DNA of 64,000 bases from Dipetalonema caudispina (Eukaryota > Nematoda > Chromadorea > Rhabditida > Onchocercidae): contig JABVXV010000255.1 of NCBI GenBank assembly GCA_013365325.1, positions 1-64,000 on the forward strand. Reading direction: 5' to 3'. Shown here piece after piece: positions 39,331-52,693 of the stretch. A program made the position numbers and the translations under genes. How positions within the stretch are numbered: position 1 is the stretch's first letter; each line of letters opens with the position of its first letter. Under the pieces are notes generated by a model that was given only the letters and a program-made list of their open reading frames with translations, made no database searches and had not been told where the DNA came from.

Positions 39331-42300
39331 AACAAATGATTTTAGTTGTGGTCATCTCAGTGATGATCACAAGCAGAAATGAATCACAAGATGATTGTTT
39401 GCAAAAAAGAAAAATTTTTAATGAGAAAAAAAAAAAAAAAAAAAAAACAGAAAACAAAACTTACATTGCGACTTATGCATTACTATGTGTATCTTTGCGT
39501 CCTGAAGCATTCCATATTTGGAAGTAAATACTTCGAGAGTAACTTTGTCAAGTCTTTTCACCCTTTACATCTTGTCTTTGCAACATCATTGATCCCTGTT
39601 TAATTTACAGAAGAAGAGGGATGAAATAAAACGATTTAAAAAATTTCCAAATTAAAAAAGTCATCAATTTAAATGAATTAATGTGTCAAGTCCACATGAC
39701 AGCTATATGATCGAATAAGTAATTTTATTATATCATAACCGGAATAGGTAAACATTTGTTCCCTGAATCATACAGTTAGTAAGATGAGTAATTCTCAAAC
39801 TAATTTAAATAACCTAAATCAAATTGAATGAACTAATGCTCAATGATTTAGGTGTTTATTATCACTTCAATGACATATCCCAACACAGAACACTCTAAAG
39901 TCTGTTATTCACGGTATGTATGTGTGCAGATTCTGTAGGCAACAAGTGAGAATAGCTGAATAAAATCGGCTGATAAAAAGTGAAAAAGACGTATGAATGA
40001 AGTAATTAATGTGATAAGACGAAATTACCCAATCATTTAACGGAAAACCGGAAACTGTTTGGCAATTGACACCGCACAACCTGACTTAGCAGTACACGTA
40101 CACGTCCCATGCATAGCCTAGATTACCAATAGGATGCGTAACGTACGAATATTAATCCTTATAATTCGTTCCTTTTTACGGTATACGAACTGTAAATGAA
40201 GTAATGAAAGTGTAAATGAATGTTGGAATCTAAATATTCTAATTCTTAAAGATTTCACTTTTTTCTTTTTTTTTTTTTTTGTTCTGAAAAAAAAAATCGA
40301 AATTATACTTAGAAAGTATGGTTTGTTATCACAAAACATGTTAAAAGATATATTTGTCACTTATTAAACTAATTATGTCATCATTATAAGCCTTCGAATG
40401 TCAAAAATTCCTTACATTATTATTGTAAAGTAGGAAAGTTTCCAAACAATTTCTTTATTTACAAGACAAAATTAGTAATATTGAATAGATGGAATTTTTA
40501 TTCATCGTTTTAACACGTCTATTTCCATTCAAGAGTAACATCCAGCTCAAAATATTCATACTCAATTATTCTTTCATTATTTCAAATTATGGCATAACCA
40601 GCTGCCAGTGGAGCTGAAATCGTTGAAATCAAAACAGTGAAGATGGAATTATTCAGATTTCTTTTTTCTTGTAATCTAGAAAAATTGGTCCATTGAAATT
40701 GATACATGAAGATCATTTTTAGCTATGTTGACTTTTACGAAATGAAAATCGGAATTTCAACAAAATGGAAATCTGAAATGTTGTAAGATTTCTGCAAACA
40801 GTGTGAAGTTTTTTATCATCATTTATTATCATTGTATGATGCTGCATATCACTTGATAATAATGAACAGTACTTGATTGATATATAAAGAACAATGAATT
40901 TAATATGTATGAGCATCTAAAAAACAACAGTACTTAAATCGACAGGACACCTAAATAATAAATAGGTAATTCTTGAAGGATAATCAATTCATAATGGATA
41001 ATGAGATATTTGAAACCACGAAATGTATGATTTGGCTTTCCGAAGCTACAACCTTCAATAGATTGAAAAAAGAAAATCTTTGCAGTTTGCCGAGCTAAAG
41101 TTTTTCAAAATTAGGTCACTTTGATATGCCATGCGCTTCGTTACCATCACATACGAACAAGTTCATCTGAACTAAGCAATTCCAACCTATTAATTCACTT
41201 ATTCCTATTAAAAAAAATTCTAAAATCCTACTCTCGAGAAAATATAATTTATGGATTATGGGGAATGATTAACTCATGTGAAGAAATTGATTGATAGGGT
41301 AATATTTGGTTATCTTTTCTCGTGCTGTTTAAATAAAATAGAATTGTTGAATTATCATTTGTGTTGAAATACCTATGAAGTGCAATGCTTGCATGATCTT
41401 TCTAATGATCAGTCAAAGAAGTTGTGAACAAAACTTGACAAGCAACACAAATATTTTATGAATAGTACATCCTACAAGGTACAAAAGTAGTTGCATTGTT
41501 GAATTATGAATTTCAAATCATTAGAATTAGATTAGGCAAATAGTTATTACTCAGAGTGGGAACAAAAAAATCAGTCTGCTTATTCCTCAACCTGTACTTT
41601 GAATTTCGACTTACTTTTGGGAAACATTCTCAATATCTTGCTAGTTATGAGAGCACTTTTCTTCCCCGTAGTAAAACCACGAAACAATCACTATGACGTT
41701 AATTCTGCTTTGGAAAACATTTTGAAGCTTCTTCTCTATCCAACCACTGAAATAGTCAGTATCGGTATTTATCAAACTTTCAGTTTGCTTACAATCTTTG
41801 GAAATATATTTCACTTTATTTTAGTACTGCTTGGACATTATCATTTCTACATCTTAATTAGACGTTTGTCAATTTTTTTGTTCGTTTTTCATAAATAGCG
41901 AATGACATGGGATACGGACAAAATCCTCGAAATCATTTTACAATTTCAGTGAATTCGTTCATTGCAAATTCGACTTTCATTATTAAGCAATATTTTGCAC
42001 AAGCGGCGTTATCAAGTAGAATAATTTGATGATCGATATCACCAATTTTTTTCAAGCTCTCTATATGTAACTCTAAATTTAGCGACTGTTTCATCATTTG
42101 AAAACTACTTGCACAGGGACTTCAGATATTTCCTAAATCTTATTTTATTTCCAACTATCTGCTTTCTATTGGCAGAACAATTGCATTTAAAGAACTCATA
42201 TGTAAAAGATGTAGTTGTTGCTAATAAAATAATTATTACTTGACTTCATCACTTTCACTTTCGTTTTACTTCGATTTATTTTGTTTGAGGAAGATGAGAT

Positions 42301-43420
42301 ATTATGCAGCTTCCACTTAATTAACAAATTGAAATTTTGAATTTTTGGATAAAATTTAGAACAAGCGTGGCAGTCCATTTTATTTGATCATAAAATTTCT
42401 ATTTTACAATTATTCATATTACAATTCAATTGAAATTATTTTTCGTTTCTACATTCTCAACTTCTTCCCCATTTATTATTCCATCAAAATTTCAACTTCT
42501 TCTCCATTTATTATCGAAAACTTCATTTTCGAACTATCCAACAGGAAGTTCCTATTCTATTTGCAGCGGCGTTTCGAACTGAATTCAATTTTATTTCATT
42601 CCAAGTAAAACATAAACATACTTTTTTTTTTGCTATTGCAAAAACTAAATTCATAGCCGTCAATTGTTTGTTTAAAAAGCAGCAAAATTAAATAATTAAA
42701 ATGAGTGAATTCTATCATATTTAAGGAAGATATCATTGTCTTCAGCGAAAAAAATTGTCCGTCGCAAATGAGTAATTTTCTTTCCGGGACAAAAGTTTTG
42801 AAGTTTTCTTTGCGCTGTTTACTTTGCCGACAACCATTTATGATAAATGGTGGAATAATTGAATTTCGTAATAGTTTTAATAAATTATATTCTTTCATTT
42901 TTTGGAAAAGTTGCTTACCAATTAATTGTCTAATTTTGAGAAATTCTAAATATTTTGCATTTCTCAACAGCAAAATAAAAAATCTTAAGATCAGAATTAT
43001 GTTACGCAAAGAGTGAAATAAATAAAAAATTGGTTAAGAAAAAGCTTCATCTAAGCTTTACATTTATTTATTTCAGTACAATAATGGTAAGGTTTTCGAT
43101 CAATTAAACGCTTCACAAATTCATAATTTGAATTTCAAACTGATACAAAAAACATGACTGTTATTATCCTTCTGTTCTTGAAGTGTACTTTTTCTGTGAA
43201 TAAATAATTGCACTGCTATCGCTCATTTTAAGTTACCCATTCGTTCAATTATTCTAAATTGTTCAATACCGTAATTTACAATTATGTATATTTTTCAACT
43301 TTTTTTGTATAGTCTCACAATATTAAAGCCACAGGTTAAAAATTTTTATGTTGCACTAAAAATCTTGCAACTAAAGGATTTAATTGCTCTTATTATTGCT
43401 GCTATTATTATTATTATTAC

Positions 43421-43514
<94 letters not shown>

Positions 43515-46500
43515 GTCACCATTATTATTGTTATATTATTGTTACTATAATTATTAGCAACCATAAAATTAGTGGAACAGTCGATGAAAGTTAAAGTAAA
43601 ATAGGAAAAGTTGTTTGGAAGAGTAAAGAGTAAGTAAATGATTTTAATATTAGGTAATACTATTGATCACGTGATTACCGAGTTAAAATTTCCAATTTTT
43701 AGTTCCTTTATCTCTTTTGCCTTTTTTTGAATTTGATTGTTAGCCTATACTTGCATTCTAATTATATTTACAGTTAAAGCCTAATTCTGAATTAGTTTGA
43801 TACTAAAATGTGCTCTCCGTACTTTTTGAATTTCTAACAAAATATTTTCATTATAAAAATTTTTCCTCAACTCCCTACTTTTGCTTTTCATTTTCCTCCA
43901 ATTTTCTTGTTTTTTTCGTGTTTTTTTCGATTTGATATTTGAAGGTGTTAATCGAAATTCGCACCTGTCGTCATCTAAGAAGTCCCGGTAATTATACAGC
44001 TTTTAGTAGACAAAGATGTATTTGCTTGACACCTCAACCTTTGAATATTAGGATGAATGAATTCAAGAAGCTGAAATTCCGTAGTCTTTTTCATATAAAT
44101 TGGATAAGCTTCATTTGAGATGTTTATTATTTGAGCTTAAGCGATTCCAAAATCTTGAAAAAGAATGATTATATGGACATTTGAATGTGTTTTCAAATTT
44201 AAAGCACAAGAATTACAAAATACTATACTATTTTACATGACATTTCCTTGTTATAAAATTATAGCTAAATTATTTCATTGAATTTGTTGTAGCAAACAAA
44301 TGCATCAAACATTAAAAGTTGATATGACAAGCTATAAATGGGATTAAAAATTAGCAAATTTCAAGGTAAACTTTGAATAAAACATTAACAATAGCAGTTT
44401 TCTTTTTACATACAGTACTTTTTCATTAAAGTTTAAATAATTATTAATAGAAATCTTTGGATGTATCCTCATTATCATTAGAAATTGTTATTTTTGTCAT
44501 CATTGCTGTCACTATTATTGGCATCATTAAATGTCGAAAGGAAAAGGATGCAATGCATTATTTTGTAAAAATGCTACTACTTTCAAATAATTTCTTCAAA
44601 AAATTCATTTGAAGTACTTTCAGATAACGAAACTATTAGCACTTATACAGTATGCAGCAATAAATACAAATTTTTAAAAAAACTACGGCAATACTATCAA
44701 CAACAACTTCAGTAGAATGTGATAATTAGTACTGCTAATCAATATTCAGAGTATATTAACTTCTTTTTTTTTCAATAGTCAAATAATTAAAATTTCATTT
44801 TTAAATTTATCCGAAATTTTGCTAAAAATTTAAATAGTTTATTTGATTAATTAAGGACAAATGAGTGAAAAAATTGTTACATGCAAGATTTGTTAGCATT
44901 TTAGTCGTGACATTGATAAACAAACGCGTCGTTTAATCATACAGGTATATAATATGATAGTTCAATATCTCATTTGTCAAGTGATAAATATTTAGGATTT
45001 AGGTAAATACTATGCTATTAACTTTAAGTTTTTGGCATAAATTCTTGTTTCTTAATAACTTGTATAATTTTTGAACAAAAATTTTTTTTATACTTTTTTT
45101 CTGATCTTATTTTGCAAAGGAAAAATGAAAGATGCTGAAATGTTTTCCTACAGTTGATGACAAAATTTTATTCACTTGTTTTTTTTTTCTGCAATTTCCT
45201 TCCAATTACACTTTTTTTTTTTTTTGGAATATTAGATATATTCTACTTCCGCATGTTCGCCTATAAATATGAATTTAAATGAAATTTTTAACAATTGTTG
45301 CAATAGGAAACTTTACAGACAAATAAAAAAAAAAAAAAACAAAAACTTCAATTTCAGTGAAATTTTATTCTTACTTTTGTCCTTTTCTCTCAATTCTTTA
45401 AAGCCTTTTCCTTCTTTTTTTTTTTCGAATAAATTAAGAATTTTTATTATCTTTTTTAATATTCTTACCAGAAATATTATCCTTTTTCCTTTCATTTACT
45501 TACATTATAAAAATTTAAGATCATTTGCTTTTTTTTTCCCCTAATTATTTTTTTTTCCACAATTCACAAAGGAGTAAAGAATAAGAGGGAGTAAAAGGAA
45601 GGAAGTAAATTTAGCATTTGTTTACTAAAGAGTGAAACAACTTTTCATATTTTGCAAGCAAAATTTTAGCTGACACTTGCAATTTCTTTTCATGAAGTTC
45701 CAAAATATGCTCTATGAAGCGTACATAATTTTGATTTCCTCTTTTTTTTTTTTTTTTGTCCTCTCTCTCTCGCGCATTTTTTTATTCTTTGTTGTATTGA
45801 ACATTGTGAACTTCATTTTTTTCTTCCTCTCTTTTTTTGGTACATCTTAAAAGTATTACAAGCAAAAAAAAAAAAAAAAAAGATCCTTTACAGAAAAAAA
45901 AATTGAGCAAAATTGTCACATTTTATTTTCGGCATCGAAAAAAATTTCCGATAATAAGGAAGAAATTTATATAAAATTTAATCGGTCAAGTAACCACTTC
46001 TAATTCCGGTGTTTGAATGGAAAAAAAAAAAAGGTTTAAATCAGACATACTTCAATGTTGAAGTGAATGAATTTTCTTCATGTATATATATCATTTTTTT
46101 TTTTGACATTTTCAGTATTTGCTGCTTCAGGAAGAAATGAATCGACAAATTACAGATTAGAATGAAAAAAAAAAAAAAAAAAAAAAAACTCAAATTTTTT
46201 AGTTTAATTAATGATTGAAATTTCAGTCATGTCAAATGCAACTATTTATCTGCTACAAGTTGTTGACTTCCATCTTTCGTTTTTTTTTCTCACAAATATA
46301 TTGCTATTTTTGATTGTTGAACATAAACCGTAATTTTTTATTGGTGGTTTAGACAGTCTTAGAATATCAGAAGTATCATATTCCAGTACCTACCATTAAA
46401 CTTTATGTAATTTACGTTACCAAAATTTAGCATTGTGAACAACAACCTGAAAGAAAACCTATGAATTATATTAAGTGATCAATGAAATGCTATATCACTC

Positions 46501-48380
46501 AGTTTAATTACTATTTTAATCCATTTAAACCAAATTGCATTTAAATAAATTAAAATAGAAGTGATCAAATAATGACCGCAACGACATAAAATTTGTTTTC
46601 AATATAAGATGATAATCAAATGAAAGCAATCCATCGTTCTACCAATAATTTTATCATCAATCATAAAAATTGCTTGGAAAAGAAATTTTTTTTTATCCTT
46701 TAAATGATCTGAAATTTAATCAAAAATATCACATGGTATGTTATTATTCTACTTGCAGATACTTCCAGTATGAATGATGACTAATTTTATACATAATAAT
46801 ACTTGAATTGGACAAGTAGTAAACTTATCAATAAATATTATTTGAACTTAAATATGGAAATTTAACATCCTTGTCGATGTCACCATTTTTATATCATCTA
46901 ACGAGTCTTAAATTGAGCCGAAATGTGATAAGTTCTTTTTTTCTACTAAGTTGAATGTGATACACAACATAATGCATTTGCTATTAGTTATAGCTTTCCT
47001 TTTTTTTTTTTTTTTCATATCCTTTTTGAAAGTTTAAACTTGAAAAGAAAAAAAGGAAATTGAAAAATATAAGCTAAATAAAAGAGAATCAAAAAGGAAA
47101 AGTGGTGGCGCAAAAAAAAAAAAAAAGGAACTAATGTACTACTTATTAGTATTGTGCTTAATTCTTCTTAAATCCTCGTCAATCAGAATATGAATTTTTT
47201 TTTAAAAAAAAAAGTCAAATACCTTCCTCTTTCAATCTTTTCATTTTTAAGTAAGTGTTATTATAGAAATTCCAGAATTATGAACTTTTTTCATTGTGAA
47301 TTTCGTTTTAATTTAATATATTCATAAATTTATAATTTATATTTACACTTTTATTAGTATTACGATTTACAATTTGTTTTTTTTTTTTTTTTTTTTTAAT
47401 TTACAGATATATTGGTGTTTAAATTACTGTCATTATGTAATGACCACCTTTTATTCGAATTTATATTTCCGTCTTCGATATGATTTAACAAGTTCTTTTA
47501 TACCTTATGACAAAACTTTTCTTCTTTAATTCTTTTTTTTTTTTTTTTTTTTATACTTAAACCCCAATCAGCATCAACTATCAGCTGCTGTTGAAATTAC
47601 ATGATGACATCAAGTAATCATACATTCCCATGTGTAAGTTTAGTAAAAAAACGAAAAATTTTTATTTTCACAAATTTTTTTTCCGGAATTTTTATAAATG
47701 TACATATTTGGATAACACCTGAATAATCTAACTTTACATTTCTTCATCCTTGTTTATCTTCATATATCGCTTTTATGGATTAATTTACTTCTTTCTCTCT
47801 CTCTCTCTCTCTTTGCTAATTCATTAAGGTTTCCACTATTAATTTCAACCTTAAACTAATTTTAATCAAATCAAATTTGAACTGTTATTAAGCAGTTATT
47901 TTTAATACCCAAGTATCTATCACATCAATTGAATTATATTAAGCAGTATTTCAATTCAAAAATGTATATTTACTTCGATTATTGTTAACCGTTCAATGTG
48001 TCACGGGTTAAAAAAAAAAAAAAAATTAGATAAATTTTTTTACAATATCAATGGATCTATTCACTCTTACTTTCTCTCTCTCTCTCTTTCTCTCCTTTTT
48101 TTTAAACAACATGTATTGCTGATTGTTACAATATTTCAATGGTATTTTCATTATTTTATTGCATAATATTGGTTAGATAATACTTTAATTTAAAAAGAAA
48201 GAAAAAGTGCTAATATGAATTATATATATATTTTACAGGAATAATTTCAATTTCAGACTATAAAATCTATAACTATTGCATAAAGTGGCAAGGAAAAGCT
48301 TAAGGAATTAATTAATGGTGGAATAATTCCGTTCATATTAAACGAAACAGCACTTTGATACATTTTTCATTCAAATTTCA
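39331..48380. other. A+T-rich intergenic interval, no supported gene
   Basis: About 9 kb between the MASK 5' end and the receptor gene. Several open frames of 60-137 codons exist (for example 41599-41898 plus and 42596-43009 minus), but they are dominated by Ile, Phe, Lys and Asn, overlap on opposite strands and lack paired splice sites. A short frame at 44449-44610 (plus) has one hydrophobic segment followed by KCRKEKD and could be a stray membrane exon. Long A, T and TC runs become frequent from 45 kb onward. Confidence 0.5.
43388..43556. repeat. (TTA)n microsatellite
   Basis: Interrupted TTA/ATT array with an uninterrupted core of about 31 units at 43421-43514. The poly-isoleucine open frames on both strands are artefacts of the repeat. 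Confidence 0.97.
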
Positions 48381-51300
48381 ATGCAATTAGTAACGATTGA
48401 TGGTGAAGCAGATTTTAGAATACATAATATTTCTATCTTACCATCTGATCGATGTGCTACAGATGATCAATTGGTTAATTTTAATTCTAAATTTCTTTCC
48501 ATCATATATATGAAGTATTCGCTTTCACGCTTGAAATAAATCATAAAATGTTTCGTTAAATTTTATGCCAGAAAGCATACACGTATTCCGGAATGTAATC
48601 TTAACAATCTGACGTCAATACCTTTTGGTAATTCAAGCACACTGAAATGTTCGCTATTAGCCAACCAAAAGAAATGGATTATGATAACCAAAACTCAAAG
48701 CCCCTTTACTGAAATAATTTCTAAAAAAAAAAAAAAAAAAAATGAAGGAAACAAAAATTTTGAAGAATTTCGATCAGTTGAATTTTTTTTGCTTTAAAAC
48801 TGAAATTCCTGAATATTTTGCGGAAGTTAACTTTTTTTTAAATTACTCTAGAAACATCATAGAAAATAATTGTCGGAAAGTGGAAAGATGCAATATGCAT
48901 AAGATGAAAAAGATTGAACGGATGGATCTTATCCATGATATTTTTGTTTCCTTTTTGAAATGACTTTTTTTCCTCTCTCTCTCTCCCCCTATAAAATTTT
49001 AATTTAAATGAATTTAGGAACAAGCTGCTTTTATGATTAAAATTTAGAGAGAAAAAAAATTTGAAATTTATTAAATGAAGAGTTTTTTTCTTTTTCCTAT
49101 CTCAGGCATCAGAATGCTGTTGTGGTGATGGTCGATTTTATCATTATCCTACAAAAAAATGCAAAGTCTCACAAAATGTTGGCTTCATGTTCAGCCGGTT
49201 GAATGATTCCTGGTCTCATGTGGTTGTTTACGGATTTGTTTATCCGTTAATTGTTATCATAATGATTGCTCCGTTATGCGCCATACTTCTTGGCATGGGT
49301 AAACGAGAAAAACGAGAAGGCGATCGGCGTTTTGTTTGTTTTTAAATTTATCATTAACGGAGCAGAACGAAATTGCTAAAAGAATTACAGACAAATAATC
49401 GTCGAAATTTGCTAAAATCTCAAAAAATAAAAACAGAAAAATGACAGCATTTTTGTTTTTTTTTTTTTCTCTCTCTCTCTCTTTCTTGCTATTTCACAAA
49501 TTTCGTTATTAAGTTTCAATTCATCTTTTTTTTTTTCATAAACTGAAAATTTGAAATTAAAATTCACAAAAATTTTAATGAATTAATTTGGATAGCTATT
49601 AATTAATCGAATAGGACCAAATAAATTTATCAGTGAGAATATAATTTTTAGCCTAACCCGTTACATCAAATGATATGGTTATTATCATTTTGTGGATGGA
49701 TTAGCTTACTTTCACCATTACCTTTCTCCATATGGTATTATATTATCGGTGATGGCATCAGGTATAAATCAATTCTATTATTAATTCCAAATTTTGTCAA
49801 CCCAAAAAAAAAAATTTTAAGCAGGAATGTTATCTTTCTATTTTCACTAAATCATTGCAAAATATCTTTTTAAAAGCTCTCATTTAGAAATATTCTGATT
49901 AAAGAAAGATTGAAAAATAATTATTAAAATTTGAAGGAGCTTTAATCAATCAGTGGTTATGTGTCATATGTTCCAAACGACAATGGAAGCTTTACCTCAC
50001 ACGATCGACACAATGATGACATTATTTAGCATACTTCTTGCTGGTGGAAGGTACATTTCAAAGATTCGTTTTTGTTTTTTTTTTTCCTTTCTTTTTTTTC
50101 GATTGAATTTATAGGGAGAAAAACTGATATTCTAAAAATTTGTAGAAAAGTGAAATAAAACGTTCGGAAGAGAGTTAAAAAGTAATTTTTTATAAACAGT
50201 TGTAAAAAAAAAGGAGATTGAGTTAATTTTAAATTAGCTAAAACATAGCTGAATGTATTTATATCATAGTACGATATCTAATACTTTTTAGGAGAAAATC
50301 AATTCATTTCGAAAAAAAAAAAAAAAAAAAAAAATAATTTTCTTGTAAGATTTAAAAAAGCTTTTTTTTTTTTGCAACATTTTTTTCTTTCCGAAAAATT
50401 TATTCATTATAATAATTAAATTTTTGTAGATTTTTAACACAGTATCATCGGAATACATTAAAATTACGAACAGTGGAACGTTTTTCTCGTGCTATTTGGA
50501 CAGTCATTTTTATTTGTGCATCAATGGGCATTCTTAGGTTTTTTGAACATGGCGCTGATGTTTATCAGTTCTGTTTAGGTACTAAATATATCAATTTATA
50601 CTTAGATTAGTTTAATGGTGAAGATTTTTATTGAAGAAAAAAAAAAAGCATGAAATTAGAATCGGAAAAATTATTTATCAAATCCTCTTTTTCTTCTCTT
50701 CTTTTTTTTTTCTCTCTCTCCCTCTCTCTCTTTCTCCCTCACTTTCTTATTTTTTTATAATGCATATATATATATATATATATAAATTCATTATTATTTA
50801 TTTGTTTCTTCATTTATTTATTCATAATAAAAATTCGAATATTAGTAGTATTTATATTTAATAAAATTCATATTGTTTGAAAATTAGATTTAAAAAAATG
50901 ATATGATAAAAGTTATAGAATTATTTAGTAATTAAGAAATATAAGCAATAATGCAATGATATAAAATTTATACGGATGGAAACGTGTTGTAGATACAGAG
51001 CCTGGTCCATATTTGGCTGGTCGATGTATGGTTACCGATGGTGCCTTAATTACAATAATAAATCGTCGTTTTTGGAAGATAGCATTACCATTAGCTGATT
51101 TTTTTATTCAATTTATATTCCCTGGTTTTTTGCTTATCGTTCTTCATATCGGTTTTATTCGTGAACCTATTATCGATTTTGATAATAAACAGTAAAAATT
51201 TGCTTTAAGAATAGTAATAATTGAATTTGAAAAATTCTAAATTTTGTAATATTTATTTTAATTTTTTCCTTTTTTAATAATAAATAAATTTTTTCTGGTA

Positions 51301-52693
51301 ATAAAAAAAACTAAAATTTTTTCTTCCTTTTTTAAGTAATCGATTTGGACGTACACCTCGAGATCAATCACGGATTTTGATTACTGCTGTTACAATTGCC
51401 TTTCTTATCGTACAAATTCCAACAGCGTTGCTCACAATGCTTACATTTACGATCAATCAGTTTCACTCAAATCTTATTTGTGAGTTTTATATTATTAGCA
51501 TTGATCGTTACAAAATTTTTACCTTATAATCTGGTTGGAGAAAAAAAAAAAAGAAAGGAAAGTCAAATTAAAAAAAAAAAAAAAAGGATTCGAAAACAGC
51601 ATATTACCCAATACATTTATTCTTTATCCCTCTTTTCAGATATAGTCACTTACTTACCAAAATGTACTCCACTTGAAAAAATTATTCTTCAAGTAAATTT
51701 AGACTTATTTTTTTCTACATATATGAAACTAAAATTGACACTAAAAAGTTAAAATGAAATGACAAACGTAATCATTTCCAATAGTGATATGAAAAATCTT
51801 ATAAAGTTTCCATTTCTTAATAAAAAAATTTGGTTAAAAAAATCATTTGAATTTCGGATTAAAAAAATATAATTGATTTAACTTGAACCATATTCGTTTT
51901 ATCTTATCAAACTTTGTCTTTTATATTATGAAAAGAAAAATATGCTTAATTCGAAAAAGATTATAATAAAATAATAATAACACATGAGTGGAAAATTAAC
52001 AGATCAGATGGTAAAAATTTGCTTAACATGTTAAATTGAATTTGAAATAAGAAGAAGATGTAAGAAGGACTAAATTTGTTGTATTCTAACATCTTCTTAG
52101 CTAAAAAAGAAAAAAAAAAAAAAGAACAATTTTTTGCTGAATTTTTTTTCCTTTTATCTATTAAAAATAGTTCGGATTAGTTTTTTACAAATTTAAAAAA
52201 AAAAAAAACTTTCTATATGAAAATGTAAACTTCAAATTTAATTTTCAGTATCACATGTAGCTCTTATATTTGCTCATCTTCAACCACTTCTTTCAATGAT
52301 CACAATTATGGCAAATAATGGTGCATTGCTTACTGCTTATTACGTTATTGTCAAAGATGATGATATTGACGTTGGTGATTCATGTACGTCAATTTCCAGT
52401 GAAGATGATGCACTTCTCAATGAACGTCCTAATTCATCAAGGTATTTGAATCAAAATTTATTCATCTAATTTGTATTATATATTTGTTAAAATTCCAATA
52501 ACAAACTATTATAATTCTAATTTGATGTTTTGAGAAAACGATTTATTTTTTCATTTTTTTTTTTTTCAGATGCTATTTGAGTGTTAGTTTCGACAGTTCC
52601 TTACTGCCTCATTCACGGACCGTTAGTTTTATTGCACACGGATCAATAGGTTCAGAAGGGTCAACTGTTTTATCTGTACACGGAATACGATAA
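48381..52693 (+). CDS. Seven-transmembrane receptor, divergent rhodopsin-family (peptide-receptor-like)
   Basis: Nine exons join in phase: 48381-48473, 49106-49333, 49652-49761, 49937-50050, 50430-50578, 50993-51191, 51337-51479, 52249-52441 and 52570-52693, giving 450 residues. A Cys-rich N-terminus (SECCCGDG) with an N-glycosylation site (NIS) precedes seven hydrophobic segments: TM1 [17 protein letters not shown]2 [16 protein letters not shown]3 [19 protein letters not shown]4 [16 protein letters not shown]5 [21 protein letters not shown]6 [16 protein letters not shown] and TM7 [19 protein letters not shown]. Cys before TM3 (VVMCHM) and in loop 2 (GRCMV) fit the usual disulfide. The DRY position reads GGRFLTQY and NPxxY is replaced by NNGALLTAY. 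The LLAxxR motif after TM3 recalls nematode DMSR/SPRR-type neuropeptide receptors, but I do not assign orthology. The cytoplasmic tail is Ser-rich. The first exon and the GTTTGT donor of exon 2 are the least certain. Confidence 0.8.

Noticed and set aside
41599..41898. 99-codon hydrophobic plus-strand frame
   Set aside because: A non-ATG start in the listed frame, Ile/Leu/Phe bias from A+T-rich DNA, no paired splice sites and no recognisable family.
42596..43016. Overlapping 137-codon minus and 103-codon plus frames
   Set aside because: They overlap on opposite strands with Lys/Phe/Ile/Asn-dominated composition and no splice context. Chance open frames in low-G+C DNA are the simpler explanation.
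43284..43564. Poly-isoleucine open frames on both strands
   Set aside because: Direct translation of the (TTA)n microsatellite; no coding signal.
44449..44610. Short plus-strand frame with a hydrophobic helix followed by KCRKEKD
   Set aside because: It resembles a membrane anchor with a stop-transfer sequence, but no neighbouring exons or conserved partner could be found.
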